A DNA stretch of 64,000 bases from an uncultured Bacilli bacterium (GCA_934096815.1 CAKOMY010000001.1:124001-188000); one strand, 5' to 3'. Positions 16,798-28,712 are shown, counted from the stretch's first letter. Numbers and translations are program-made. The notes: generated by a model not told the origin, from the sequence alone.

Positions 16798-17247
16798 TTG
16801 AAAAGTTATAAGATTACAGAAAATACATTAGCGATTGTACCATTAAGTAAAAAGAAAACAGTTGTATATGAAAATCATGATTATTTTATTTTGGATAAGA
16901 ATGTATCATCAGTTATTAATGAAAATTGCGAATATTATGGAAGCAGTATTGATGGAAGATTAAAAGGAACTTATGCTATGCTTGGTTTTGGTTATAAGGC
17001 TCCAATTGTTATGTCTGAACAAGATAATATGATATTTTTTCCAACATGTTCTCCTAGATTAAAAGAATGTTCTTGGATTAATTTAGGAAATATAAAAAAA
17101 ATAGTTCCGGATGATGAAAAAACAACTATTCAGTTTTTAAATGATGAAGAAATAAATGTAGATGCAACTTATAATATAATAAGAAATCAGTACTTTAAAT
17201 CTTTATCGCTAGATAATGCTTTAAAAAATAGAAAAAAAGATAAATAA
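16798..17247 (+). CDS. comK: ComK-family competence transcription factor homologue
   Basis: 149 aa (B. subtilis ComK is 192). The central block CEYYGSSIDGRLKGTYAMLG aligns residue for residue with ComK's C-R-F-F-G-S-S-x-x-G-R-x-x-G-T-Y, followed by the equivalents of K-P-P-I, FFPT, ECSWIN and the T-I-x-F-x-N-D-E-E-x-x-V-x-x-x-Y-N-x-I-x-N-Q segment. The C-terminal tail of ComK, used for degradation and DNA contact, is missing. A GTG at 16789 is in frame but lies inside the AGAGGGGG ribosome binding site; TTG at 16798, 8 nt after it, is the better start. It occupies the dnaN-recF slot usually held by S4-domain YaaA. A direct-repeat cluster lies in its promoter region. Confidence 0.85.
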   Translation: MKSYKITENTLAIVPLSKKKTVVYENHDYFILDKNVSSVINENCEYYGSSIDGRLKGTYAMLGFGYKAPIVMSEQDNMIFFPTCSPRLKECSWINLGNIKKIVPDDEKTTIQFLNDEEINVDATYNIIRNQYFKSLSLDNALKNRKKDK

Positions 17248-17273
17248 TTGTTTTAAGCAACATTAAAATGTGG

Positions 17274-17324
17274 TATAATGAAATAGGTATAGGTACTTTA
17301 GAATATACCTATTTTGTTCTATAT
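17274..17324 (+). promoter_or_regulatory. Extended -10 promoter and 11-bp leader hairpin before recF
   Basis: TGG-TATAAT (17274-17279) is an extended -10. Immediately downstream AAATAGGTATA (17281-17291) and TATACCTATTT (17314-17324) form a perfect 11-bp stem with a 22-nt loop, followed by TGTTCT. The stem could be a terminator for dnaN-comK or a stable 5' end of the recF-gyrB mRNA. Confidence 0.5.
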
Positions 17325-17344
17325 GGCTTTAAAGAGGGTTTAAA

Positions 17345-20360
<3,016 letters not shown>

Positions 20361-20373
20361 GAGGTGTTTTGAT

Positions 20374-22950
20374 ATGAATAATGAAGAAAATGAAAATATA
20401 ATTGATACTACAAACGTAGATACTAATGAAGATTTAGTTACTCATGAAGAAATAGTTGATGATAATATTAAGGTAAATAATGATTCAACTGATGATTTTA
20501 GTGGTGTATTTCATGAAAGAGATTCTAGAGATGTTAATAATATTGTTACTGAGGTCAAGGATTCGTTTTTAAGATACTCTATGAGCGTTATTACATCTCG
20601 TGCTCTACCTGACTTAAGAGATGGTTTAAAACCTGTTCACAGACGTATTTTATGGTCTATGTATGAGGAAGGTAATACTCCTGATAAACCTCATAGAAAA
20701 TCGGCTACAACTGTTGGTAATGTTATGGGACATTATCATCCACATGGTGACTCTTCAATTTATGAAGCAATGGTAAGACTTGCACAGGATTTTAGTCAAA
20801 GATATACTTTGGTTGATGGACACGGAAACTTTGGTAATATTGATGGTGATGGAGCTGCAGCTTACCGTTATACTGAGGCTAGATTATCAAAATTATCTCT
20901 TGAATTATTAAGAGATATTAATAAAGATACCGTTGATTTTATGCCTAACTTTGATGAAACTTTAAAAGAACCTAAGGTTTTACCTAGTAAATTTCCAAAT
21001 GTACTTGTAAATGGAACAATGGGTATTGCTGTTGGTATGGCAACTAATATTCCTCCTCATAATTTAGGGGAAGTAATTGATGGATGTGTTGCTTATATTG
21101 ATAATCCTGAAATTGATACTTTAGGTTTAATGCAATATATTAAAGGACCTGATTTTCCAACTGGTGGTATTATTTTAGGAAATTCTGGTATAAAACAAGC
21201 TTATGAAACTGGTAGGGGAACGATTACTATTAGAAGTAGAGCGGAAATTGAGGAAAAGGGATCTCATTCTAATATTGTTATTACTGAAGTTCCTTATGGT
21301 GTTAATACTAGTGAACTTAAAAATAAAGTTGCTGAACTTGTTCATAACAAGATTATTGATGGTATAACTGATTATCACACTGATTTAAAAGATGGAGTTA
21401 AAATTACTATTACTTTAAAGAAGGATGCTAATGCACAGGTTGTTTTAAATAAATTATTTAAGCATACTCAATTTCAAGTTAATTATAGTATTATCTTTTT
21501 AATGCTTGATCAGGGTGTTCCACGTACTTTGGGATTAAAATCTATTATTTCAAAGTATATAGATCATCAAAAAGAAGTTATTATTAGAAGAACTAAGTTT
21601 GATTTGAAAAAGAGTGAGGCTAGAGTTCATATTTTAGAAGGTTATAAGATTGCTCTTGATAATATTGATGAGGTTATTAAGGTTATTAAGACATCCGAAA
21701 CTGATGAAATTGCTAAAAAGACTTTAATGGATAGATTTTTCTTATCTCAAATTCAAGCTGAAAGTATTCTAGAATTAAAGTTAAGACGTTTAACTGGTTT
21801 AGAAAGAAGTAAGATTGAAGAGGAATTAAAGTCATTATTAGAACTAATTGAGGAATTGAAATCAATTTTAGCTAGTGAAGAAAAAGTTTTAAACATTATA
21901 AAACAAGAATTATTAGATATTAAGAATAGATATTCTGATGATAGACGTACTTCTATTGATATGACTGCTATTGATTATATTGAAGATGAATCTTTGATTC
22001 CAAATGAAAATATAGTTATTTCTTTAACATCTAAAGGATATATTAAGAGAACTACTTCTGAAACTTATAAGATTCAAAATAGAGGTGGTGTAGGTGTAAA
22101 GGGGATGTCAACTAATGAGGAAGATTATGTCGAATATATGTCAAATTTGATGTCTCATGATTATGTATTATTATTTACTAATAAGGGTAAGGTATATAAG
22201 ATTAAAGGATATGAGGTTCCTGAATTTAGTAGAACTTCTAAGGGATTACCAATTATTAATTTATTACAAATAGATAAAGATGAATATGTAACTTCAATGC
22301 TTACTTATTCTAGAACTGATAGTGCTAAATATTTATTATTTGCTACTAAGAGGGGTATCGTTAAGAAGACTGCTATTGAGGAATTTGATAATATTAGAAA
22401 ATCTGGTAAGATTTGTATTAGTTTAAGAGATAATGATGAATTGATTGGCGTTAAGAAAACTGATGGTGAATGTGATGTTGTTCTTGCTTCATCAGCTGGT
22501 AGAGTTGTATTATTCAATGAATCTGATATTAGAATGATGGGTAGAACTGCTTCTGGAGTTAAAGGAATTAATCTTGGTGATGAGTTATGTGTTGGAGTTG
22601 AAACTACTAAGGAATCTGATAATATTGTAATTGTTACTGAAAAAGGTTATGGTAAATTAACATTAGTTAGTGAATTTAGAAAAACTAGTAGAGGTAGCAA
22701 GGGAGTTAAGGCTTTAAATATTACTGATAAGAATGGTGGTATTGCTGCAATTAAACGTGTAGAAGATAATTGTGATTTAATGATTATCACAAATGAGGGT
22801 ATTATTATTAGAATTCCTCTTGATCAATTAAGTCAATTAGGTAGAGTTACTCAAGGAACTAGACTTATTAATTTAAAAAATGAACAAAAAGTAGCAGCTA
22901 TAAGCTTAATTTTAAAGAATAATGATGAAAATATCGATATAAATGAGTAA
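20374..22950 (+). CDS. gyrA: DNA gyrase subunit A with acidic N-terminal extension
   Basis: Cleavage/religation subunit, 858 aa. Catalytic Tyr166 in AAAYRYTE; quinolone-resistance region [10 protein letters not shown] with Ser127 and Glu131 at the E. coli 83/87 positions, i.e. no resistance substitution there. C-terminal pinwheel carries the Bacillus-style GyrA box [10 protein letters not shown]; of the usual QRRGGKG it keeps RGG. Unusual: the conserved [11 protein letters not shown] helix starts near residue 63, so about 45 extra, strongly acidic residues precede it. Ribosome binding site GGAGGTG. A perfect terminator overlaps the stop codon. Confidence 0.97.
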   Translation: MNNEENENIIDTTNVDTNEDLVTHEEIVDDNIKVNNDSTDDFSGVFHERDSRDVNNIVTEVKDSFLRYSMSVITSRALPDLRDGLKPVHRRILWSMYEEGNTPDKPHRKSATTVGNVMGHYHPHGDSSIYEAMVRLAQDFSQRYTLVDGHGNFGNIDGDGAAAYRYTEARLSKLSLELLRDINKDTVDFMPNFDETLKEPKVLPSKFPNVLVNGTMGIAVGMATNIPPHNLGEVIDGCVAYIDNPEIDTLGLMQYIKGPDFPTGGIILGNSGIKQAYETGRGTITIRSRAEIEEKGSHSNIVITEVPYGVNTSELKNKVAELVHNKIIDGITDYHTDLKDGVKITITLKKDANAQVVLNKLFKHTQFQVNYSIIFLMLDQGVPRTLGLKSIISKYIDHQKEVIIRRTKFDLKKSEARVHILEGYKIALDNIDEVIKVIKTSETDEIAKKTLMDRFFLSQIQAESILELKLRRLTGLERSKIEEELKSLLELIEELKSILASEEKVLNIIKQELLDIKNRYSDDRRTSIDMTAIDYIEDESLIPNENIVISLTSKGYIKRTTSETYKIQNRGGVGVKGMSTNEEDYVEYMSNLMSHDYVLLFTNKGKVYKIKGYEVPEFSRTSKGLPIINLLQIDKDEYVTSMLTYSRTDSAKYLLFATKRGIVKKTAIEEFDNIRKSGKICISLRDNDELIGVKKTDGECDVVLASSAGRVVLFNESDIRMMGRTASGVKGINLGDELCVGVETTKESDNIVIVTEKGYGKLTLVSEFRKTSRGSKGVKALNITDKNGGIAAIKRVEDNCDLMIITNEGIIIRIPLDQLSQLGRVTQGTRLINLKNEQKVAAISLILKNNDENIDINE

Positions 22951-22969
22951 TTTATATCGTTTTTCTTTT
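22935..22969 (+). terminator. Terminator of the recF-gyrB-gyrA unit
   Basis: CGATATAAAT (22935-22944), loop GAGTA, ATTTATATCG (22950-22959), then TTTTTCTTTT. Perfect 10-bp stem overlapping the gyrA stop codon. Confidence 0.9.
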
Positions 22970-22975
22970 GATTTA

Positions 22976-24543
22976 AAAAGTTTTCCACATTTTTTCATTT
23001 CAATATTTAAATTTTAGTTAGTTATTTATTAACATTTTATTTATATATTTTAAAAAATTATTTCCCGGGAAATAATTTTTTTATAATTTAATAATAATTT
23101 TTTATTAATCTAATAATTTTATGATCTTTTATTATCCTTTTCAAAAGTTATTAACATTATTTTAATTATTTATGTTTCACGTGAAACTTGTGTTATAGAT
23201 ATGTAATAATAAATATATTTATTAAGTTTCACGTGAAACATATATGATTTTTATAGTATTTATTGTAAAATTATTTCCCGGGAAATAATTTATTCGATTT
23301 TATTTCTATTAAGACTCTTAATTTTATTCTTTTTAATTAATTATTATATTATAAATTTTTATATATTGATTAATTAATTTTTTAATATATTATTTGTATT
23401 TTTGAAATGCTAGCTATAAATTCTATTGTTATGTTTCACGTGAAACTTTATTTTGTTTAGATCTATTAATGTTATTTCTTTATTAATAGTATTTTTATTT
23501 ACTAAAATTATATTTATTTTAAATCCATATAATATTTTATAAATTATTATTTTTTAATTTGTAAATAAGTTTCACGTGAAACATTGAATAATTTATTTAT
23601 AAAAAATAGTTATTTTTATTAAATTAAATTACTTTATAATATCATTTATTATTATTAATTTTTAATTTTTTAAATTATAGATTTATTAATTTTTTCTTAA
23701 TATTTAATTATTTTTTAATACTTTTAAATTATTAATTATATGTATTTTGTGATGTTTCACGTGAAACTTATGAGAATTTTTTTTTTTTTTTTTTTATGAT
23801 TCAGATAGTTAAATTTGTTTATAATATATTATTTTTTTAAGTTAAATTATTTATGAATTATATTTAAATAATTTTGCTTATATATGTTCTTGTTATGTTT
23901 CACGTGAAACATCAATGATTTTTGTTTTTAATATAATGTAAATTATTTTATTTATTTAATGAAATTATTTATAAAAAAATCATTATTATATATTTTGTAA
24001 TGTTTCATGTGAAACTTATTTTTTTATATATAATTTTTTGGTAATTATTTATGATTCAGATATTTAAATTTATTTATATAAATGTTTATATACTATTTTT
24101 TAGGTTAATTTAATAACAATTTATACTGATAAAAAAATTTGCTTGTATATGTTCTTGTTATGTTTCACGTGAAACATTAATGATTATTATTTTATATAAT
24201 ATAAATTATTTTATTTATTTAGTGAAATTATTTCCCGGGAAATAATTTGAGAGCTTATTTATAAAAAAATTATTTTTGTTTTATTTAACAATTTTAAAAT
24301 ATTATTTACTAGATATTAATTTATTTTTTTAATATATTAATTAATTAATTTTATATATTTTGTAATGTTTCACGTGAAACATCAATGAATATTGTTTTAT
24401 ATAATATAAATTATTTTATCTGTTTAGTAAAATTATTTCCCGGGAAATAATTTGTTCGATATTTAATTATTAATTCTTATATATTGTGTAGTAATTAATA
24501 TGATTTTATTATTATTTTAAATATTTTAAAAGTTTTCCACATT
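22976..24543. other. Composite array of parS and Noc-binding (NBS) palindromes, gene-free
   Basis: A 1.6-kb stretch with no gene. parS-type sites (consensus TGTTTCACGTGAAACA): 23173-23188, 23225-23240, 23432-23447, 23568-23583, 23753-23768, 23896-23911 (perfect), 24001-24016 (CATGTG core, degenerate), 24161-24176 (perfect), 24366-24381 (perfect); the first five differ at one outer base only. NBS-type sites (TATTTCCCGGGAAATA, all perfect): 23059-23074, 23272-23287, 24229-24244, 24434-24449. Everything between is nearly pure A/T, including a T19 run at 23777-23795. The edges carry the same 16-mer AAAAGTTTTCCACATT (22976-22991 and 24528-24543), which contains the DnaA-box-like TTTTCCACA. Known: ParB loads at parS for origin segregation, Noc loads at NBS to block division over the nucleoid. 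Having both interleaved in one dense array is the notable feature. Confidence 0.93.
23740..24460 (+). repeat. Diverged tandem duplications within the parS/NBS array
   Basis: Segment 23740-23975 recurs at 23988-24250: both hold a parS followed by CTTATTTTT-like sequence or T-run, then ATGATTCAGATA, then GCTT(A/G)TATATGTTCTTGTTATG leading into the next parS. A shorter third copy is 24351-24460. In the last two units a perfect parS is followed exactly 52 bp later by a perfect NBS (24177-24228 and 24382-24433). In the first unit (parS 23896) the same flank is present but the NBS is missing: GAAATTATTT joins directly to ATAAAAAAAT, as if 25 bp were lost between two short TATTT repeats. Confidence 0.75.
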
Positions 24544-24549
24544 ATTTTC

Positions 24550-24578
24550 TTGTTATCTATTAATTGTTGTGGTATATT
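24550..24578 (+). promoter_or_regulatory. Promoter of the SRP RNA gene
   Basis: -35 TTGTTA (24550-24555), 17-bp spacer, -10 TATATT (24573-24578), placing the transcription start at about 24585, the 5' end of the SRP RNA hairpin. Confidence 0.7.
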
Positions 24579-24584
24579 ATATTT

Positions 24585-24662
24585 GTGCAATGTGTATGTA
24601 ATAACCTGGTCAGATTAGGAATAAAGCAGCCATATTTACCTCTACGCATGTGCACTTTTTTT
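24585..24662 (+). ncRNA. ffs: Signal recognition particle RNA (4.5S type), very short
   Basis: Contains the invariant helix-8 core: CTGGTCAG, a GGAA tetraloop at 24618-24621 closed by TTA/TAA, then AGCAGCC, i.e. the Ffh-binding symmetric and asymmetric loops. The outer arm closes with GTGCA (24585-24589) to TGCAC (24651-24655) plus TGTGTA to TACGCA, giving a single ~71-nt hairpin followed by a T7 terminator tract. There is no Alu domain. It lies upstream of tadA-dnaX, as scr does beside yaaJ/dnaX in B. subtilis. Confidence 0.93.
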
Positions 24663-24684
24663 ATTTGAAAAGAGGTAGTTATTT

Positions 24685-25101
24685 ATGCCAGATAAAGTAT
24701 ATAAATTATTATTAAAGTTATCTAGAAAGGCTATTAAACATAATGAGGTTCCCGTAGCTGCTGTTTTAGTTGCTGATGGTAAAATTGTTTCATATGCATA
24801 TAATAAACGTCATAAAAGTAATTGTGTGTTTGATCATGCGGAAATTATTGCTATTTCAAAGTATTCTAAAAAAATTAATGAATGGCGATTAAACAAATGT
24901 TCGCTGTATGTTACAATTGAACCATGTGAAATGTGTAAGCTTTTTATTCGCGAAAGTAGAATAAGTAATGTGTATTATTTATTTGAAAAAAGTTTGAATA
25001 AGAAGATGTTTTCTAAAACTGATTTTTTTAAAATTGATAATGATAGTTTTAGAAATGAATATAAAAAAATAAGTGATTTATTTTGGAAAAATAAGAGATA
25101 A
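24685..25101 (+). CDS. tadA: tRNA-specific adenosine deaminase TadA
   Basis: Converts A34 to inosine in tRNA-Arg(ACG). 138 aa; zinc site His51 and catalytic Glu53 in HAEI, Cys81 and Cys84 in PCEMC. Slightly shorter than E. coli TadA. AAAAGAGGTAG ribosome binding site. Between SRP RNA and dnaX as in many Firmicutes. A guanine or other nucleobase deaminase of the same fold is less likely given context and the EVPVAAVLV motif. Confidence 0.9.
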   Translation: MPDKVYKLLLKLSRKAIKHNEVPVAAVLVADGKIVSYAYNKRHKSNCVFDHAEIIAISKYSKKINEWRLNKCSLYVTIEPCEMCKLFIRESRISNVYYLFEKSLNKKMFSKTDFFKIDNDSFRNEYKKISDLFWKNKR

Positions 25102-25132
25102 ATGGTATAATTAGTAGTGGATGGTGATCTTA

Positions 25133-26839
25133 ATGGCATACAAGGTTTTATATAGAAAATATCGACCTGATTCTTTTGAAAACTTATATGGACAAGAGGC
25201 TATAAAAAAATTACTTTCGGAATCAATTGTTTTAAATAAGGTATCTCATGCATATTTATTTCATGGTCCTAGAGGTACAGGAAAAACTAGTACTGCTAAG
25301 ATATTTGCTAAAGCAATTAATTGTGAAAATAATATAGATGGTAATCCTTGTAATAAATGTAATAGTTGTATAAATTTTAGTGAATCACCTGATATAATCG
25401 AAATAGATGCTGCTAGTAATAATGGTGTCGATGAAATAAGAAATTTACGCGATAGTGCTAAAATATTGCCTACTTTTTCAAAATATAAGATTTATATTAT
25501 TGATGAGGTTCATATGTTATCTGGTAGTGCTTGGAATGCTTTTTTAAAAACTCTCGAGGAACCTCCTAGTCATGTTATATTTATTTTAGCTACAACTGAA
25601 TTGCAAAAGATTCCTCTTACTATTTTATCTAGATGTCAACGATTTTCTTTTAAAAAATTAACTCCTGATATTATTGTAAGCAATATTTTAAGAATTTCTA
25701 AATTAGAAAATATTGAGATTACTGACTCTGCAGCTAATTTAATTGCTGAACTTGCTGATGGTGCAATGAGAGATGCTTTAAGTATGCTTGATCAATTATC
25801 TAAAGAGAATGTTTTAATTGATGATAAACTTATTGGTGATACTTTTGGTTTTGTTGGATCAAAGGATGTAGAGAAGATTTTTGAATTATTAAATGATGCT
25901 TGTTATGACGATGTTAACGCTATATTTAATGAATATGGTGATAAGGGTTTGAATATTAATTTATTTGTCAATAAAATTATTGCTTATATTTTTGATTTAG
26001 AAATGAAAATTGTTAATGGTATGAATTATCCACTTGCTGTATGTGATTTAAAAAATATGGCTTTTGATTTATCAAATGTTTTTGGCAAAAAGAATTCTTT
26101 AGATTTAATTAAAATTATCTTGTTTAGTTATTATCAAAAATGTAAAGTTGATAATTGTGACAAAATAAAAATTACCGATAAGTCAAGTGATAATGAGATA
26201 TTTGACAAAGAATTCAACAAAGTTGACAATTTGTCAATTGACAAAATAGTCAATAATTCAGAACAAAAAATAGAAAATAAGAATGAAACTAAAATTGATG
26301 TAGATGATAATTTAAATAATATTAAAGAAACTTCAAATATTGTTAATTGTGTTAGTAGTTCTAAGAATAAAATAACTGATGAATTTGTTAAAATAAGAAT
26401 AAATAATTCTTATGTAAATGCTAGTCGTGATTGTAAAAAAGAATTTACTGAATTATGGAATAAATTTTTAAATGATATTGAATTTGAAAATAATCATGAT
26501 TTATTAAATTTGATTGAAAATGTAAGTATTGAAGTTGTTTCACCAACAAATGTTATTTTTGCCAACAAGTCTCAATCGACCGTTTTATTATTTAATGAAA
26601 GTTTAGATTTGATAGAAAACGCTTTTAATAAAGCTAGTAATAATAAAAAAAGTTTTATTTGCTTAACACTTAATGATTGGAATATTGAAAAAAATAAATA
26701 TATGGAATTACTTAAAAATAAACGAAATAATTTTGTGTATATTGAGGAAAAAAATGATATAATTAGTGATGATGATGTAAATAAATCAGTTTCAATTGCA
26801 AATGATTTATTTGGTGATTCGCTATTAGAAGTTAAATAA
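25133..26839 (+). CDS. dnaX: DNA polymerase III subunit gamma/tau
   Basis: Clamp-loader ATPase and replisome organiser. 568 aa from the chosen start. Walker A GPRGTGKT (45-52), zinc cysteines in CNKCNSC (73-79 with Cys64), Walker B/DEVH in IIDEVHMLSGSAWNAFLKTL, SRC arginine finger in ILSRCQRF, then a poorly conserved, Asn/Asp/Lys-rich tau region (~350-440) and C-terminal domain. The frame also opens at ATG 25121, but GGTGAT sits correctly only for 25133 and the family begins M-(A/S)-Y-x-x-L-Y-R. Confidence 0.95.
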   Translation: MAYKVLYRKYRPDSFENLYGQEAIKKLLSESIVLNKVSHAYLFHGPRGTGKTSTAKIFAKAINCENNIDGNPCNKCNSCINFSESPDIIEIDAASNNGVDEIRNLRDSAKILPTFSKYKIYIIDEVHMLSGSAWNAFLKTLEEPPSHVIFILATTELQKIPLTILSRCQRFSFKKLTPDIIVSNILRISKLENIEITDSAANLIAELADGAMRDALSMLDQLSKENVLIDDKLIGDTFGFVGSKDVEKIFELLNDACYDDVNAIFNEYGDKGLNINLFVNKIIAYIFDLEMKIVNGMNYPLAVCDLKNMAFDLSNVFGKKNSLDLIKIILFSYYQKCKVDNCDKIKITDKSSDNEIFDKEFNKVDNLSIDKIVNNSEQKIENKNETKIDVDDNLNNIKETSNIVNCVSSSKNKITDEFVKIRINNSYVNASRDCKKEFTELWNKFLNDIEFENNHDLLNLIENVSIEVVSPTNVIFANKSQSTVLLFNESLDLIENAFNKASNNKKSFICLTLNDWNIEKNKYMELLKNKRNNFVYIEEKNDIISDDDVNKSVSIANDLFGDSLLEVK

Positions 26840-26856
26840 GAAAGAGGAATGATATT

Positions 26857-27156
26857 ATGAATATGCAAAAATTAATGCAAGAAGCACAAAAAATGCAAAG
26901 AGTTATAACTGAAAAACAGGAAGAAATTTTTAAAACAAATTATGAAGGTAAATCTGGATTTGTTACTGTTGTATTAAGTGGTAAGAAAGAAATGGTTTCT
27001 ATAAAAATAGATACTCCATCATTAACTGATGCTGAGGATATCGATGCTTTACAAGATATGATTAAAATTGCTCATAATGAAGCAGTTTCTAAAATTGATA
27101 AGGACGTAGAAGTTAAACTTGGAGCATATGCTAAAGGTTTAAATGGTTTGATGTAA
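26857..27156 (+). CDS. ybaB: YbaB/EbfC nucleoid-associated protein
   Basis: Small DNA-binding dimer found in nearly all bacteria between dnaX and recR. 99 aa beginning MNMQKLMQEAQKMQRVI with the characteristic N-terminal helix, then VTVVLSGKKEMVSIKID and the C-terminal DMIKIAHNEAVSKI helix. Its stop overlaps the recR start (TAATG). Confidence 0.95.
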   Translation: MNMQKLMQEAQKMQRVITEKQEEIFKTNYEGKSGFVTVVLSGKKEMVSIKIDTPSLTDAEDIDALQDMIKIAHNEAVSKIDKDVEVKLGAYAKGLNGLM

Positions 27157-27752
27157 TGATTTATCCTAAGGAGTTAGAAGAATTAATTGAGTATTTTAAA
27201 AAGTTGCCAGGAATTGGTGAAAAGTCTGCTGAAAGACTTGCAATTTCATTACTTGATTTTTCAGATGATGATATAAATTTATTTACAAAATGTATAATGG
27301 ATGGCAAAAAGAATTTACATCCTTGTCGTATATGCGGAAATATAACTTCTGGTGATATATGCTCAGTTTGTGATAATGATTATAGAAATAAAAATTTAAT
27401 ATGTGTTGTTGAAGATTTTAAAAGTATATTTGCTTTTGAAAAGATGGGAAAGTATCAAGGTGTATATCATGTCTTAGGAGGATTAATTTCTCCTATTGAT
27501 GGGATTGGACCTGATGAACTTAATATTGACAGTTTAATTGATCGTTGTGGTAATGATGATGTTGAACTTGTAATTGCATTAAAGCCTACAATTGAAGGCG
27601 AAACTACAACACAATATATTAAAAAATTACTAGAAAAGATGAATACGAAAATTTCAAGATTATCTTATGGATTACCAGTTGGTACAGAACTTGATTATTT
27701 GGATTCATTGACATTAGAAAGGGCATTTGAAGATAGAAAAAATATTGCATAA
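27156..27752 (+). CDS. recR: Recombination protein RecR
   Basis: Toroidal DNA-binding partner of RecF and RecO in gap repair. 198 aa, standard. N-terminal helix-hairpin-helix (KKLPGIGEKSAERLA), four-cysteine zinc finger (Cys57, 60, 69, 72), TOPRIM domain starting LICVVEDFKSIFAFE and containing the conserved Y-H-V-L-G-G-L-I-S-P-I segment. Translationally coupled to ybaB. Confidence 0.97.
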   Translation: MIYPKELEELIEYFKKLPGIGEKSAERLAISLLDFSDDDINLFTKCIMDGKKNLHPCRICGNITSGDICSVCDNDYRNKNLICVVEDFKSIFAFEKMGKYQGVYHVLGGLISPIDGIGPDELNIDSLIDRCGNDDVELVIALKPTIEGETTTQYIKKLLEKMNTKISRLSYGLPVGTELDYLDSLTLERAFEDRKNIA

Positions 27753-27779
27753 AATTAAATAATAATAATATAATTTATT

Positions 27780-27968
27780 GTGATAATCATGTTATTAAAA
27801 TTACTGAAAAAAATTTGTTATTCATTTTTGTTGATTTATAGTTTTGATATAATTCTTAGTGGTTTTAATGTTGTGGTACCTATTAATTTAATTACTGTCT
27901 TGGTTGTCTTTTGTTTAGGATATCCGGGGTTAATTATGATTGCTTTATCTTTTCTACTTTTAATGTAG
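27780..27968 (+). CDS. bofA: BofA-like membrane protein, 62 aa
   Basis: Two hydrophobic segments. The C-terminal one, VPINLITVLVVFCLGYPGLI, matches the signature V-P-I-N-x-(V/I)-T-x8-L-G-x-P-G of BofA, the inhibitor of SpoIVFB-mediated pro-sigma-K processing in sporulating Bacillus. The position directly after recR is that of bofA in Firmicutes. The N-terminal membrane part is shorter than in Bacillus. A GTG (27780) or the ATG at 27789 may be the start; neither has a clear ribosome binding site. Whether this organism sporulates cannot be told from the window. Confidence 0.75.
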   Translation: MIIMLLKLLKKICYSFLLIYSFDIILSGFNVVVPINLITVLVVFCLGYPGLIMIALSFLLLM

Positions 27969-27977
27969 ATTTTGAGT

Positions 27978-28685
27978 ATGAAGGAAGAAAATATAAAATA
28001 TTTATCTAATATAATAGATGAGAATAAACTTTCTCATGCTTTTTTAGTTGAATCAAATAATTATGAAGATGTTATGAATAGTGTTTTTAAATTGTTTTTA
28101 CAAAAGAAAATGATATTTAATATTGATGATATAGAGAATAATATTTCAGTTAGAATTTTGAAACCTATTGATAATTTAATTGACAAAGATCAAATTTTAA
28201 ATTTACAAGAATTTTTAGCTACTATGTCTTTTGATGGGTACTATAAATTATTTTTTATTTTGAATGCTGGTTTAATGAACGAACAATCTGTTAATAAATT
28301 ATTAAAAGTTTTAGAGGAGCCTAATGATAAAGTTGTGGGATTTTTAATTTGTGATAATGCAAATGAGTTATTGCCAACTTTAATCAGTAGATGTCAGGTA
28401 TTAAAAAATGATATTGATGTTTGTAATGTTGCTGTTGATGAAGATATTTTTAATAATTTATGTAAATTTAAAAATTTTAATTTTGAGGATTATATAAAGT
28501 TTAAAGTTGTTGTTTCAAAATTAGATAAGGTGATAATAAATAACTTATTTATAAAATATTTAGCGTATTTGAATAGTGAAAATGATATTTTTTATTTGAA
28601 GGTAAATGATTTTTTAAATAATATTAGATATAATGTTAATATTGATTTGGCACTTGATAAACTTTATTTTGAAAGTATAGAATAA
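27978..28685 (+). CDS. holB: DNA polymerase III delta-prime-like subunit
   Basis: Clamp-loader delta' subunit, truncated form of 235 aa. Shows SHAFLVES, LNAGLMNEQSVNKLLKVLEEP and LPTLISRCQVL, the degenerate AAA+ sequence of delta'. No Walker A lysine motif, as is normal. About 90 residues shorter than B. subtilis HolB, so the C-terminal collar domain is reduced. ATG 27978 preferred over TTG 27972. Followed closely by ricT, as in Bacillus. Confidence 0.85.
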   Translation: MKEENIKYLSNIIDENKLSHAFLVESNNYEDVMNSVFKLFLQKKMIFNIDDIENNISVRILKPIDNLIDKDQILNLQEFLATMSFDGYYKLFFILNAGLMNEQSVNKLLKVLEEPNDKVVGFLICDNANELLPTLISRCQVLKNDIDVCNVAVDEDIFNNLCKFKNFNFEDYIKFKVVVSKLDKVIINNLFIKYLAYLNSENDIFYLKVNDFLNNIRYNVNIDLALDKLYFESIE

Positions 28686-28712
28686 TTTTTTATTTTGAAA
28701 GGAGTGATTAAA

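Noticed and set aside
23777..23795. T19 run as a terminator
   Set aside because: No stem precedes it and no gene is upstream; it looks like slippage growth within the array, or a possible assembly soft spot.
22951..24584. CRISPR array in the repeat-rich region
   Set aside because: Repeats are 14-16-bp perfect palindromes with variable, related A/T spacers; no cas genes.
26640..26670. A-run in dnaX as a programmed frameshift site for a gamma form
   Set aside because: It lies near the 3' end, reads in frame as Asn-Lys-Lys-Ser, and I see no convincing downstream stimulator stem; too weak to claim.
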